IMG/VR virus record: IMGVR_UViG_3300044977_000034
Coordinates: 1 to 64,000 of that record
Origin: a virus
Length of the DNA: 64,000 bases
Strand: one strand, 5' to 3'
The notes below the pieces were generated by a model. The model was not told the origin of the DNA. It saw only the letters and a program-made list of their open reading frames with translations, and ran no database searches. Of the stretch, positions 37,377-45,348 are shown piece after piece; within the stretch, counting starts at the first letter, position 1, and each line of letters opens with the position of its first letter. Both the position numbers and the translations under genes were made by a program.

Positions 37377-37882
37377 CGCCCGATGAACGTGGCGCGGCGC
37401 CCGTCCTTGTAAAACAGGAGCCAAGCCGCGTTGTCCTTACCGACATGGGGCGAGTCCGGAATCCACCGCACGCGACCGACAGCGACGACTCGGCGCAACC
37501 GCTTGGCGATGATGGGGCCGGACGACTTGTTGAATAGCCAATCGGCGCTCATCAAGAGCCACGTCGGCGCCTGATCGGACAAGTTTTCGATCAGAGGATG
37601 CAGCTCTTTCGGGCGGCCCCATGAGGGAGGATTCGTGATGAAGATCACTCCAGGCGCCAAATGGAGGCGATAGGAGTGAAAGCGCGCGTCAGTCGGCAGA
37701 TCGAACGCGCCGACGTTTCGATGCCCAGAAGCCTCTAGGGCGCCCGCTAGCGCCCCTTCGCCGTAGCAGGGGTCAATGAACCAAGTCCCGCGCTTGAGCC
37801 AGCGCAAGAGCGGCCTGACGGCTGCGGTGGGCGTATTGTAGAGATCTCGCGGAACCCTCTCGAACGTGGAACGCTTGCCCAT
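37373..37882 (-). CDS. DNA adenine methyltransferase-like protein
   Basis: 169 aa from ATG 37882. FIDPCYGEGALAGAL (about residues 35-49) is the SAM-binding motif I, and FITNPPSW (about 81-88) is the N-P-P-(Y/F/W) catalytic motif IV of N6-adenine-type DNA methyltransferases. RWLKRGTWFIDP and the later LLMSADWLFN fit the fold. No target recognition domain is seen, so it is a minimal type. It may protect phage DNA from restriction. The ATG pairs head to head with that of the plus-strand gene at 37881 within CATG. Confidence 0.7.
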   Translation of the reverse strand: MGKRSTFERVPRDLYNTPTAAVRPLLRWLKRGTWFIDPCYGEGALAGALEASGHRNVGAFDLPTDARFHSYRLHLAPGVIFITNPPSWGRPKELHPLIENLSDQAPTWLLMSADWLFNKSSGPIIAKRLRRVVAVGRVRWIPDSPHVGKDNAAWLLFYKDGRRATFIGR

Positions 37883-38183
37883 GGCCGCCTCAAAACGCGG
37901 GAAGAAACCGGAAGTGATGCCGCCAGGGCCGAATCCGGCCGCTAGCCGCCCGCTGCATATCGCGCCCTTTGGCAAGGTCTGGGCCGTCGTCGAGGGGCTA
38001 GGGGTTTTCTTCGCGAGCTGCGATCGAGCGGAGGTCGAGGCGGAGCTGGCGCGGCTCCAGGCGAAGCGTCAGAAGTCCCCGGACGCGCCGCCGCCGCCGG
38101 AGGAGCCGCCGCCGGGATCGATGGTCGAGGGCGGGTCCATGGGTGCCGTTGGAGCCTCAGAGGAGGCCGCTGGCGGCTCATAG
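37881..38183 (+). CDS. Small plus-strand protein, 100 aa
   Basis: MAASKRGKKPEVMPPGPNPA, then FGKVWAVVEGLGVFFASCDR and AEVEAELARLQAKRQKSP form a small alpha/beta unit. The last 35 residues are Pro/Gly-rich. It is divergent from the methyltransferase (start codons overlap in CATG) and its 3' 115 bp overlap the convergent gene at 38069. The well-formed core supports real coding, but the arrangement is unusual. Confidence 0.5.
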   Translation: MAASKRGKKPEVMPPGPNPAASRPLHIAPFGKVWAVVEGLGVFFASCDRAEVEAELARLQAKRQKSPDAPPPPEEPPPGSMVEGGSMGAVGASEEAAGGS

Positions 38184-38425
38184 GGCGTGAATGTGAACGG
38201 AGAGGGCGGATCGCTGTCCGAGGGCGCGGGCGGCCTTCTCTGGGCCTCCTGATGGCGGCGGAAGCGAGCGCGCTCCCGCTCGTAGAGCGCCTGGACGTTG
38301 TCATCGAATGTATGGCAGCGCCCGCAATAGCGCTCGCGGATGTCGTTCAGGTTCCAACTTTTCGCGCCGCACCTGGGACAGGTGAAATGATCCTTGCGCT
38401 CCCAGTGCTCCCTAAGCGTCGTCAT
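38069..38425 (-). CDS. Zinc-ribbon protein with disordered tail
   Basis: 118 aa. CPRC-x14-CGRC (about residues 16-36; FTCPRCGAKSWNLNDI, RYCGRCHTFDD) is a four-Cys zinc ribbon. The remaining 70 residues are Pro/Ser/Gly-rich. ATGA-type coupling to the DUF6283-like gene upstream. Function unknown. Confidence 0.7.
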   Translation of the reverse strand: MTTLREHWERKDHFTCPRCGAKSWNLNDIRERYCGRCHTFDDNVQALYERERARFRRHQEAQRRPPAPSDSDPPSPFTFTPYEPPAASSEAPTAPMDPPSTIDPGGGSSGGGGASGDF

Positions 38426-38766
38426 GGCAGCGTGTCCTCGAACGTCTCATGCTGGGGGCCGCGCAGCCGGATCGCCTTGGCGTTGTCGCAGAACATCAGC
38501 GAGATGCGGAGGTGGAGGTTGTTGCCGGGTCCGGCCTGATGGACAAGCCAGCCGATGCAATGGCCGTCCTGGGTCTCGTGGCACGCCATCACCGGCATCG
38601 GTTCCCCGCGCAGGAACGGCCCCAGGTCGCCCTCAATCGCGATCGTCTGCGCGAGCGCCTTATGCCTCTCGACGGTGTACCCGTTTGGGATCTCGTGCGG
38701 GTTTGTCGCCTTTCGCCAAGGGCACTTTTCGCACTGTCTTGTGCGCTTGAGCTTCCACCGTTCCAT
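38422..38766 (-). CDS. DUF6283-like cysteine-rich protein
   Basis: 114 aa from ATG 38766. RQCEKCPWRKATNPHEIPNG (CxxCPWRK), then VMACHET and GHCIGWLVHQAGPGNNLHLR match the pattern I associate with the DUF6283 family of phage/actinobacterial small proteins, probably metal binding. The longer frame to 38805 adds shadow residues. Function unknown. Confidence 0.7.
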   Translation of the reverse strand: MERWKLKRTRQCEKCPWRKATNPHEIPNGYTVERHKALAQTIAIEGDLGPFLRGEPMPVMACHETQDGHCIGWLVHQAGPGNNLHLRISLMFCDNAKAIRLRGPQHETFEDTLP

Positions 38767-38866
38767 GCCGACTCCGCAGATCATTGATGTAGGCCTCGAT
38801 CTCATCGATCGAGCATTGGCAATGGTCGATCGTCGCCTTCAACTTCTCGTCGTGAGGCGTCCTCAC
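38660..38866 (-). CDS. Small overlapping ORF, 68 aa
   Basis: GTG 38866 overlaps the upstream TGA (GTGA). Residues 1-33 (RTPHDEKLKATIDHCQCSID, EIEAYINDLRSR) look coding. The rest overlaps the DUF6283-like gene by 107 nt and is basic. Either a real short protein with an overlapping tail or a coupled leader. Confidence 0.45.
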   Translation of the reverse strand: MRTPHDEKLKATIDHCQCSIDEIEAYINDLRSRHGTVEAQAHKTVRKVPLAKGDKPARDPKRVHRREA

Positions 38867-39168
38867 TGTCGGGTGCCGATAGGCGGCTCCGGCATGCTCG
38901 GCTCCGGCTGCGGCTGCTGCGGCTGCGGCTGCGGCTGAAGCGGCTCCATCGCCTTGGTGACAATCGTATGATCCATGCACCGGATGCCGCCGATCAGGTC
39001 CGTTTGCGGCCGGTTGCCGAAATGCCAACGCCACCCAACGATTCCGTTCGGGTCCACGGTGATGACGGCGAAGGCGGCGATCTTCGCGTCGTGCGCGCGC
39101 TTGAGGATCTCCTCGAACGCCTCGACGCTGCGCGGGAACGGGTGGGCCTGCTTTTGGGTCTCGTTCAT
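38863..39168 (-). CDS. Small protein with Pro-Gln repeat tail
   Basis: 101 aa. FPRSVEAFEEILKRAHDAKI, AAFAVITVDPNGIVGWRWHF, then PQPQPQQPQPEP repeats. Possibly a small host-takeover protein. No function is recognised. ATGA overlap with the next gene upstream end. Confidence 0.65.
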   Translation of the reverse strand: MNETQKQAHPFPRSVEAFEEILKRAHDAKIAAFAVITVDPNGIVGWRWHFGNRPQTDLIGGIRCMDHTIVTKAMEPLQPQPQPQQPQPEPSMPEPPIGTRQ

Positions 39169-39377
39169 TGTTGCGGGGTCCCTGGTATGTCAGCCTCGAT
39201 TTGATCGGCGATCGATCTCAGCATCGCGGGCAAGTTGAGCAGGACGGGAAGCGTCGTTTGACACGCGAACCCTTCGCCCTTGTCGCCGCCGATCACGATC
39301 ACGATCACGCCCGAGGCGTTGGTCGCTTTTTGAACCATCGTGGCTTGGTCGTCGTATCTGCCGGGGCCGATGGTCAT
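39165..39377 (-). CDS. Small protein, 70 aa
   Basis: ATG 39377 overlaps the upstream TGA (ATGA). MTIGPGRYDDQATMVQKATN, SGVIVIVIGGDKGEGFACQT, LPAMLRSIADQIEADIPG. Small alpha/beta phage protein, function unknown. Confidence 0.7.
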   Translation of the reverse strand: MTIGPGRYDDQATMVQKATNASGVIVIVIGGDKGEGFACQTTLPVLLNLPAMLRSIADQIEADIPGTPQQ

Positions 39378-39832
39378 ACCGGGTTCTTCCCTTCCATTCG
39401 TTCCTCGAACGCGCGTTCCATTTCGGCTGGGTCCTTCTCGGCGCACGCCTTGCAGACCCACTGGCGCACGCCGTTCGCCTGTTTCTTGCCGTAGGGGCGC
39501 AGCTCTTTGAGCTTGCCGCAGTCCTGGCAGATCTCCGGCGGCAGTTCCTCAAGGACCAGAACCTTCACCTCCCCCTTGAGGGCGGCACGGAAAGCGCGGG
39601 TGCGGGCGAGCGCCTGCTTAAGGTCCGGCTCAGTCTCCAGCTCCTTCATCGCCGCTTCCGACAACTCGGCGAAACCCTCGCCGCCCCATTCCATGACGTA
39701 GGAGCAATAGCCGCAGACCATGATGGAGCCCTTCTGCGGGTCGTGCCCTTTCGGCCCGGAGATGCCATCCAGCTCCTTGCCGCAATGCAGGCAGGCGCCC
39801 TGCTTGAAACGACGGTTGTCCCACTCTTCCAT
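39374..39832 (-). CDS. Double zinc-ribbon protein, 152 aa
   Basis: Two four-Cys pairs: CLHC...CGYC (about residues 14-43) and CQDC...CKAC (about 101-129), separated by a helix. EEWDNRRFKQGACLHCGKEL starts the protein. A likely zinc-binding nucleic-acid or protein interaction module. Function unknown. Confidence 0.7.
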   Translation of the reverse strand: MEEWDNRRFKQGACLHCGKELDGISGPKGHDPQKGSIMVCGYCSYVMEWGGEGFAELSEAAMKELETEPDLKQALARTRAFRAALKGEVKVLVLEELPPEICQDCGKLKELRPYGKKQANGVRQWVCKACAEKDPAEMERAFEERMEGKNPV

Positions 39833-39834
39833 GG

Positions 39835-40071
39835 CTAATGCGCCGTATGGTGTTCACAGACGGCGCCGTCGTTCGTCTCGCCGTCGATCTGGCGCATCAC
39901 GCCCGCGAGGAACGAAACCCAACCCTCGCGGTCCCAGCCGAATACCGCCATTGGTTTCTCATGCTTGTCGAGGAGCACGGCGTTGTACGAGCCGCAGCCG
40001 CAAGGGCAGAGGCCCCACCACTGCACCTCTTCGGCTTGCGGGATGCGCTCCGGAACCAGTTTTTTGGCCAT
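39835..40071 (-). CDS. Small cysteine-containing protein, 78 aa
   Basis: WWGLCPCGCGSYNAVLLDKH (CPCGC), then MAVFGWDREGWVSFLAGVMR. It starts one base after the helicase stop, so it is co-transcribed and probably coupled. Function unknown. Confidence 0.7.
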   Translation of the reverse strand: MAKKLVPERIPQAEEVQWWGLCPCGCGSYNAVLLDKHEKPMAVFGWDREGWVSFLAGVMRQIDGETNDGAVCEHHTAH

Positions 40072-40072
40072 G

Positions 40073-41398
40073 TCAAAAATCCACGTCAGCTATAGGCTCC
40101 GAATCTTCGCTCTCGGGCTTTGGGCGGGGTTGCGTGTCCGGAAACGCACGCAAAGGTTTGCCGGTGAAGTACACGAACGTCTTCCCGTCGTGGCGGACGA
40201 CGCCCAGGATGCCGAGCGCTTCCAAATCCTCGCGCATTCTTTGAATCCGCTTCTTCATTGTCTCGCGCCAGCGCCGATCAGCGATCTCCGCCTCCGCCGT
40301 CGTTTGCTGGTCCGGAGTCAGGGCGTCGGACGGGCTCTTGTCGGCAAAGAGACGTTTCACATCCTCCCACGGGGCGAGAGAACGGACAGAGGCGGCCAAG
40401 GAGACCTCTCGCGGAACCGGCGTGCCATATCGGCGCTCCGCGTCAAAAAACGACGCCATAAACAGCTCTTGAGTTTTGTTGAGGCGGAAGCCCTTCAGCT
40501 CCTCCTCGCGGCGCACGGCGTCCTTCTCGCCCACCGGCAGACAGATGCAGCTCGTGATCTTCTCGCCGTCCTCATCGACGCCGATCACCACTTGCATCAG
40601 CTCGAATTTCATCGTCCGCCCGTCTTCGTCATCCTTTTGCTTGTCGAGCTTGACGGTCCTGATTCCGGTCTCCTCGTCTCTCTCCACCAGCATCACTTGG
40701 CCGACGTTGGCGTAGACCGAGGTGTGGCCACGTAACTTTCCGCCCGCCGCATTGAGGTGATGCACGAGCATGACGTGGCAGCCGCACTTATCGCTGATGC
40801 GCGCGACGTTCCCGAGAACGGTCGACATGTCGCGGCCCGAGTTTTCATCGGCTCCAGGCGTTGCGGTCGCGAGCGTGTCGATAACCACGAGCCTCAAAGG
40901 GTCCTCGAACACTTTGGCGTGGGCCAGGATCTCGGCGATCAGCGAGTCGACCTCTTCGGTCGAATGATAGATGTCGATTGGCCGCTGGAGGAGGACGAAC
41001 GGCGTCTCGCGGGTCCAGACCCTGCCGTGATGTTGGCGCCATGCGCGCAGGCGTTTTTTGACTCCCGTCGCCCCCTCGCCTGCCTGATAGACCACTGAGC
41101 CGTGCTTGACCTTGAGCCCGAAGAGCGGGCGCGCCTCCGCGACGCACAGCCCGGTTTCGAGCGCGAGAAATGACTTGCCCGAGCGTGAGGCCCCGGCGAG
41201 GACGCTGACCTCGTTGGCGGCGAGCCAACCCTGCACCAACCAGTTGTGCTCCGGGCCGGGATTGTCGAGTTCGTCCAAGTAGAGGGCTCCAAACTTGCTC
41301 TTCACCGGCTGGTCGAAGATCCAGGCGATGCGGTTGAGGAAGTCATCACCGGATTCGATGCCTACCGGGTGCTCAAGAATCGCCGGAAAAGCGGTCAT
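40073..41398 (-). CDS. RepA-like replicative helicase (AAA, RecA-fold)
   Basis: 441 aa from ATG 41398. VLAGASRSGKS (about residues 67-76) is the Walker A; LRLVVIDTLATATPG is the Walker B region; CHVMLVHHLNAAGGKLRGH is the sensor-like strand. The layout matches hexameric RepA/AAA_25 helicases. The C-terminal 190 residues are charged with a winged-helix-like end. It acts with the upstream Toprim primase in phage replication. The frame remains open upstream to 41701 but that part is shadow of the primase. An operator palindrome lies 17 nt before the start. Confidence 0.85.
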   Translation of the reverse strand: MTAFPAILEHPVGIESGDDFLNRIAWIFDQPVKSKFGALYLDELDNPGPEHNWLVQGWLAANEVSVLAGASRSGKSFLALETGLCVAEARPLFGLKVKHGSVVYQAGEGATGVKKRLRAWRQHHGRVWTRETPFVLLQRPIDIYHSTEEVDSLIAEILAHAKVFEDPLRLVVIDTLATATPGADENSGRDMSTVLGNVARISDKCGCHVMLVHHLNAAGGKLRGHTSVYANVGQVMLVERDEETGIRTVKLDKQKDDEDGRTMKFELMQVVIGVDEDGEKITSCICLPVGEKDAVRREEELKGFRLNKTQELFMASFFDAERRYGTPVPREVSLAASVRSLAPWEDVKRLFADKSPSDALTPDQQTTAEAEIADRRWRETMKKRIQRMREDLEALGILGVVRHDGKTFVYFTGKPLRAFPDTQPRPKPESEDSEPIADVDF

Positions 41399-41414
41399 GA
41401 GCCTACCCCGGCAT

Positions 41415-41429
41415 TTGCAGTTCGTGCAA
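41415..41429. promoter_or_regulatory. Operator palindrome TTGCAGTTCGTGCAA
   Basis: Identical to sites at 9799 and 54610. It fills the 37-nt gap between primase stop and helicase start. No promoter boxes align, so a bound repressor would act as a roadblock or block translation-proximal transcription within the operon. Confidence 0.6.
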
Positions 41430-41435
41430 GTCGCA

Positions 41436-42632
41436 TCAACGGCCCTCCTCCAGCAAGAGCTGGTTGTAGTCTTTGCCGGTCGGCGGCCAGCTAATCTCGA
41501 CGTTGAGTTCCTGCGCCTTGAAACGACGCACCGCGACCGCGAGAACGCCTGCCGTGGCGTAGCTCTCCGAGTCGGTGTCCGCGATGATGATGACGGAGCG
41601 GATGCCCTGCGGCAGGATGAGGCCTGGAGCCTTTGGGTCCGGCAGGCCGTTGGGCATGCGCCTGGGGCGCCCTTCCGGGTCGACGAGGGTCTTGTGGGCA
41701 ATGTTGCCGGTGGCGCGCCCCGCTAGGTTGCCCAGGTCGACCGCCGCCGCCAGCATGACCTCTTCAGGCCCAAGCCCGAGCTGGTGCCAAGCCAGGGCGT
41801 TCTCCCAGCCCTCCGCTATCGCGATCGTCTCGGCAGGCCGCCCCAGGCGGATCATGCCGCCGTGCTTCTTGCCCCGGATCTTCTTCGGGCTGTTTCGCGG
41901 GCTCCCGGTGGGTTGCCATTTTCGGGGCTCGTTGGGGTCGAGGTAGGTCTGCGAGATGCCGATGACCTCGCCCAGCGCGTCGCGGATAATCGCGATCAGC
42001 GCGGGGACGCTGGCGAGGAGGACCGGCTCGTTCGAGCCATTGTCCCCGGCGCCCCAGTAATCGAGAGCGGTCACGAATCGTAAGTCGCCCGTGAGCCAGC
42101 GCGGCGGGGTCAGCCCGCGTGTTTCGCGCATGTAGCGATCGGCGTGGGTTGTCCCATCGAGCGGCTTGGCGCGCTTGATGATGTCGGAGACCTTGGCCTC
42201 GTCCGCCGCCGCCTTGGCCTCCAGGGCGGCCCGCTCGTCCGCCTCGCGCTTGGCATATTCGGTCGCCAGCGCGGCGTGCCGTTGCTCCCGCTTCTTCCGC
42301 TCTTCGGCGCTCTCATCGCGGGTCCGGTCCGGGCGCGGCGTGCCGGTGATTCGCTCTACCGCCTCGATGAAGTCACAGCCGATGACGTGCATCACGAGAT
42401 TGATGGCGTCGCCCGCGCCATACGAGCCTTCGCCCGAGCCTCGGCAGTTAAAGATGCGCTTCTGTTGGTTTACGGCGAAGCGGTCTCGGCCGCCGCAGAT
42501 CGGGCAGGGGCCGATCCACTCATGGCCCTCTCTTTTGAGGTGGGCGCCATGCTCGACCGCGACGTCGTGGATGTCCCGCGTGCGGGCGACCGCGATCCAA
42601 TTCTCCCATTCTGCTCGACTTGCACGCGCCAT
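41436..42632 (-). CDS. DNA primase (zinc finger plus Toprim)
   Basis: 398 aa. CPICGGRDRFAVNQQKRIFN-C (C43, C46, C63) is a CHC2-like zinc finger. A helical linker follows. Then TIAIAEGWENALAWHQL and SVIIIADTDSESYA provide the Toprim E and DxD. The arrangement matches primases of phage/plasmid type that lack a fused helicase. Together with the RepA-like helicase downstream it forms the replication core. Confidence 0.88.
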   Translation of the reverse strand: MARASRAEWENWIAVARTRDIHDVAVEHGAHLKREGHEWIGPCPICGGRDRFAVNQQKRIFNCRGSGEGSYGAGDAINLVMHVIGCDFIEAVERITGTPRPDRTRDESAEERKKREQRHAALATEYAKREADERAALEAKAAADEAKVSDIIKRAKPLDGTTHADRYMRETRGLTPPRWLTGDLRFVTALDYWGAGDNGSNEPVLLASVPALIAIIRDALGEVIGISQTYLDPNEPRKWQPTGSPRNSPKKIRGKKHGGMIRLGRPAETIAIAEGWENALAWHQLGLGPEEVMLAAAVDLGNLAGRATGNIAHKTLVDPEGRPRRMPNGLPDPKAPGLILPQGIRSVIIIADTDSESYATAGVLAVAVRRFKAQELNVEISWPPTGKDYNQLLLEEGR

Positions 42633-42692
42633 TCGCTCGGTCCGCCTTCCGAATTGGGCGCTAAATTCAACGTCTGGTTCGTCGCAGCATCC

Positions 42693-43001
42693 TCACTGGA
42701 ACGCCGAGGTAAATGTCGCCATCGCCTGCTTGGCGATCGTCCTCACCCACTCTGGGCGCGGGTGCTTCTCATCGACGTTCTGCCATGCGCCGACAATGTG
42801 CGTGAATACGTCCGCCGCCGCCTCCATGGCGATCAGGCGCTTGAGGTGCTCCTTGCCCTCCTTGCTCTGGCAGTACAGGAAGGAATTGGCCTCAAAGCCG
42901 GTGCGCAGCCCATAGGCGCGCTCGATGAGCACATCGCGGATGAAGCAGAGCATGCGCTCGCGCTTCTCGTCCTTGGCGTCGATGACGGGCGCGTCGGTCA
43001 T
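42693..43001 (-). CDS. Small replication-module protein, 102 aa
   Basis: ATG 43001 overlaps the RuvC-like stop (ATGA). DEKRERMLCFIRDVLIERAY, FEANSFLYCQSKEGKEHLKR, HIVGAWQNVDEKHPRPEWVR. Helical, unknown function. Confidence 0.7.
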   Translation of the reverse strand: MTDAPVIDAKDEKRERMLCFIRDVLIERAYGLRTGFEANSFLYCQSKEGKEHLKRLIAMEAAADVFTHIVGAWQNVDEKHPRPEWVRTIAKQAMATFTSAFQ

Positions 43002-43552
43002 GCGGCCCGCCTCCGGAACGGAACGACCTCGACGCATTGTTTGTGCATAAGCTTGGAGATCAGCGGCGCTTGGCCGTGGGCGAGGCTGGCGAACCAGAAC
43101 AGGCAGCCCGCGTCCGCCTCATCGTCGTTCTGCGGATTCCAGCCGAGCAACCGGCACATCGCGCGCGAGCGCCGCTTGGCGACGTCGCGCTTGAGCCCGC
43201 CATGGCCCAAAAACCCCTTGCGGGCGGTCGTGATCCTGACGGGGTGCACCGGCACGCCCTTGAGGCGCGCGGCAGAGCCAATGATCATGTAAAGGCCGTT
43301 AAGCCGCACGCGGGACGCGGCGCTCGATTGGCCTTCCTTCCCCCCAAACGCCATCGGCTCCTCCATCCAGATTTCGTCCGGGCGATCATCAGTCAGCCGA
43401 TGGGCGATCCATCTCAAGGCCCGAGCGCCCACCTCCAGCTGGTTGTCCCCGATATCCCCAAAGTGAACAGTTTCGAGTCGTGGCTTCTCCCCCGCCTCGC
43501 CGGAAGCGAGGCCGCACTGCGTTGCCGCATCGATGGCGAGGATCTTGGGCAT
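42998..43552 (-). CDS. RuvC-like Holliday junction nuclease
   Basis: 184 aa. KILAIDAATQCGLASG (first Asp of the RNase H fold), PDEIWMEEPMAF (second acidic), and NDDEADAGCLFWFA (C-terminal acidic pair) give the RuvC-like catalytic set. Phage members resolve branched replication or recombination intermediates before packaging. It lies between the GapR-like and primase genes. Confidence 0.8.
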   Translation of the reverse strand: MPKILAIDAATQCGLASGEAGEKPRLETVHFGDIGDNQLEVGARALRWIAHRLTDDRPDEIWMEEPMAFGGKEGQSSAASRVRLNGLYMIIGSAARLKGVPVHPVRITTARKGFLGHGGLKRDVAKRRSRAMCRLLGWNPQNDDEADAGCLFWFASLAHGQAPLISKLMHKQCVEVVPFRRRAA

Positions 43553-43563
43553 GGTCGGCCGCC

Positions 43564-44013
43564 TTATTCGGCGGCGGCGGCATCTTCTTCGGGCGCCGGA
43601 TCTTCCTCGCGCACCAGCTCATCGATGGGATCGCGCCGCTTCTTGCGCGGGCGCGGCGCGCTAGCCGTCCTGGCCGCATCCATGGCGGCCTTGCCGAGCG
43701 GGGAATCGGCGAACGTCCCGAGGTGGAGCTGGAGCCTGTCGAGGGCCGTCTGGGTGACCTCGTCCAGCTCGTTTTCGAGCAGCTCCATCTTGCGCACATA
43801 TTCGCGCTGCTTCACGCCCACCTTCAACGCTTTTTTGTCGAAACCCTTGGTTTTGACGGCGTCTTCGATGGTGTCCTTGATGGCTTCATGAAGGGGTTTG
43901 CAGCGGTTCATATAGAGGGATTTTTCGGCCCTCAGATCGGCCATGTAGCCTTCGATGGCGTGGACGACGTTTTCGGTTTCCTCTTGCGTCGGCCCATTCG
44001 GTCGCTCGGTCAT
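43564..44013 (-). CDS. GapR/DUF2312-related protein
   Basis: 149 aa. A long coiled-coil helix (VVHAIEGYMADLRAEKSLYM, then AIKDTIEDAVKTKGFDKKAL, VGVKQREYVRKMELLENELD) matches the GapR layout, with 'GFD-KALK--VK-RE' as its most telling segment. Chromosomal GapR coats overtwisted DNA in alphaproteobacteria. A phage version may work at its own replication forks. The C-terminus is acidic and basic tail (RPRKKRRDPIDEL). Coupled to the repressor by ATGA. Confidence 0.6.
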   Translation of the reverse strand: MTERPNGPTQEETENVVHAIEGYMADLRAEKSLYMNRCKPLHEAIKDTIEDAVKTKGFDKKALKVGVKQREYVRKMELLENELDEVTQTALDRLQLHLGTFADSPLGKAAMDAARTASAPRPRKKRRDPIDELVREEDPAPEEDAAAAE

Positions 44014-44237
44014 ACTGCCTCCTTGGCATCGGGTTTCGACTGGGAGGAGACAGCAAACATCAGATCGCTAATGTCGACTTCGCCCTCGGTCGCCTCAATG
44101 ATTTTAATGAGGTTTTGGCGCTTGGGGATCGTCGCGCCCGAGAGCAGTCGATAGATCGTGGTTGGATGGACGCCCACCTTCGCCGCGAATTGCTCGGGAT
44201 TCATTTCGTGGCTAGCTAGATATTCGCTCAAGCGCAT
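44010..44237 (-). CDS. Cro/C1-type repressor
   Basis: 75 aa from ATG 44237 after AGGCGG. SEYLASHEMNPEQFAAKVGV, HPTTIYRLLSGATIPKRQNL is a clear Cro/C1 helix-turn-helix, with a short acidic C-terminus and no peptidase domain. The frame is open to 44321, but the extra 28 residues would be encoded across two operator palindromes (44257 and 44292), so the shorter start is preferred. TTGCAT and TATCGT (16-nt spacer) just upstream could be its promoter. It likely binds the TTGCA-N5-TGCAA sites and represses itself. Confidence 0.75.
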   Translation of the reverse strand: MRLSEYLASHEMNPEQFAAKVGVHPTTIYRLLSGATIPKRQNLIKIIEATEGEVDISDLMFAVSSQSKPDAKEAV

Positions 44238-44256
44238 CCGCCTACGATAGCGCGAG

Positions 44257-44306
44257 TTGCGGTCGATGCAAATTCCCACTTGCTTCTCATCTTGCAGATC
44301 GTGCAA
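44257..44306. promoter_or_regulatory. Two operators upstream of the repressor
   Basis: TTGCAGATCGTGCAA (44292-44306, perfect arms) and TTGCGGTCGATGCAA (44257-44271, one mismatch), 35 bp apart centre to centre. They lie between the repressor start and the divergent plus-strand operon, so they can serve autoregulation and the switch region. Confidence 0.65.
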
Positions 44307-44465
44307 GATTGAGTCGCCCATCGATCAGCGGTTCGGCCGATTCGAGCGCTGTCGTCGGGAACGGCAAGCGAAGTAGGCCGCTAAGGCGCGCGCCAACCGC
44401 CGATCGGTCCACGGGAGGTCGGGGGGCGGCCCCAGTCAGGGTCGTCCCCCGCAGGAGTCGAAAAC

Positions 44466-44954
44466 ATGAGATATCGCATTCAAGTTTTGGTCGATAGCGA
44501 TCGTCTGCCAGCCGTCATCGAGGCCGCCTTCGGTGGCGAGCTGGGCTATGACCCCGAGCTGAAGGTCTGGCCTGCGTCGCAGCCGGAGACGCCGCAAAAT
44601 GCGGCCTACGCAGCCACGCGGAGGATGATCGACAGGAACCTCTACAAGGCGCCGGAGAGGCCGAAAGACCACTCGCAAGTCGGCGGCGTTCACCGCGAGA
44701 CGCTCCTCGCCCAAAGGGCGGCGCGGAGCCGCTACAGCAAGCCAAACATGCGCGCCGAGTTGGTCGAGGCGGCGCTGAAGACGGGGCCGAAACGCTGGAG
44801 CGATCTAAGGACGGCCCTCGCGACGGGCGGGCTCTCCGAATCGTCGCTGAACAGCTTGATCAGCAAGTGGCAGAAAGCGGGCAAGATCGTCCGGCAGGAC
44901 GGTGGCCTCTGGAGCTTGACCTATGCGGAAGCGCAAAAAGCGCATGCTGGATGA
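44466..44954 (+). CDS. Winged-helix-like protein, 162 aa
   Basis: GGAGTCGAA (44454-44462) precedes ATG 44466. The N-terminal part (RYRIQVLVDSDRLPAVIEAA) is alpha/beta. The C-terminal 60 residues (RAELVEAALKTGPKRWSDLR, ESSLNSLISKWQKAGKIVRQ, GLWSL) form a winged helix. First gene of the rightward operon opposite the repressor, so possibly an early regulator or replication factor. Confidence 0.65.
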   Translation: MRYRIQVLVDSDRLPAVIEAAFGGELGYDPELKVWPASQPETPQNAAYAATRRMIDRNLYKAPERPKDHSQVGGVHRETLLAQRAARSRYSKPNMRAELVEAALKTGPKRWSDLRTALATGGLSESSLNSLISKWQKAGKIVRQDGGLWSLTYAEAQKAHAG

Positions 44955-45348
44955 CTTTCCGGATCTGGAATGGCTCGGCCAGTACATCCTCGGCGGCGAG
45001 GACGGGCATACGCCGGTCCCCTGCTACAGCCTGCACAAATGGGGCAGATGGCTGGAGGAGAAGGTCGAGCATCGGAGCCTCTGGTGGACCGGCAATGAGA
45101 CCAAGTGGGTCTCGACGGTCTTCCTTGGCCTCGATCATCAGCATTGGCGCGGCCCGCCGCTTCTCTTTGAGACCATGGCATTCGTCCACGAGGGCCGAAT
45201 GATGGACCTCGGCAACGGTCCGCAGCCAGTCCCCGAGACCCTCTGCCAAGAGCGCTACAGCTCTTGGGACGATGCGGAAATAGGGCATCGGTCGGCGGTC
45301 CGGAAATATCTCGTCAACCAAAAGACCCGCGCGGTGAAGGCAGAATGA
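44923..45348 (+). CDS. Conserved-type phage protein, 141 aa
   Basis: KWVSTVFLGLDHQHWRGPPL and LFETMAFVHEG are the familiar core of a widespread phage early protein ('STVFLGLDH-F---PPLLFETM'), unknown in function. It overlaps the previous gene by 32 nt and the HNH gene by ATGA. Confidence 0.75.
   Translation: MRKRKKRMLDDFPDLEWLGQYILGGEDGHTPVPCYSLHKWGRWLEEKVEHRSLWWTGNETKWVSTVFLGLDHQHWRGPPLLFETMAFVHEGRMMDLGNGPQPVPETLCQERYSSWDDAEIGHRSAVRKYLVNQKTRAVKAE

Noticed and set aside
41399-41701. Longer start of the helicase at 41701
   Set aside because: The extra 101 codons are shadow of the primase gene (Arg/Ser/Thr-rich), and ATG 41398 has GGGGTAGG upstream.
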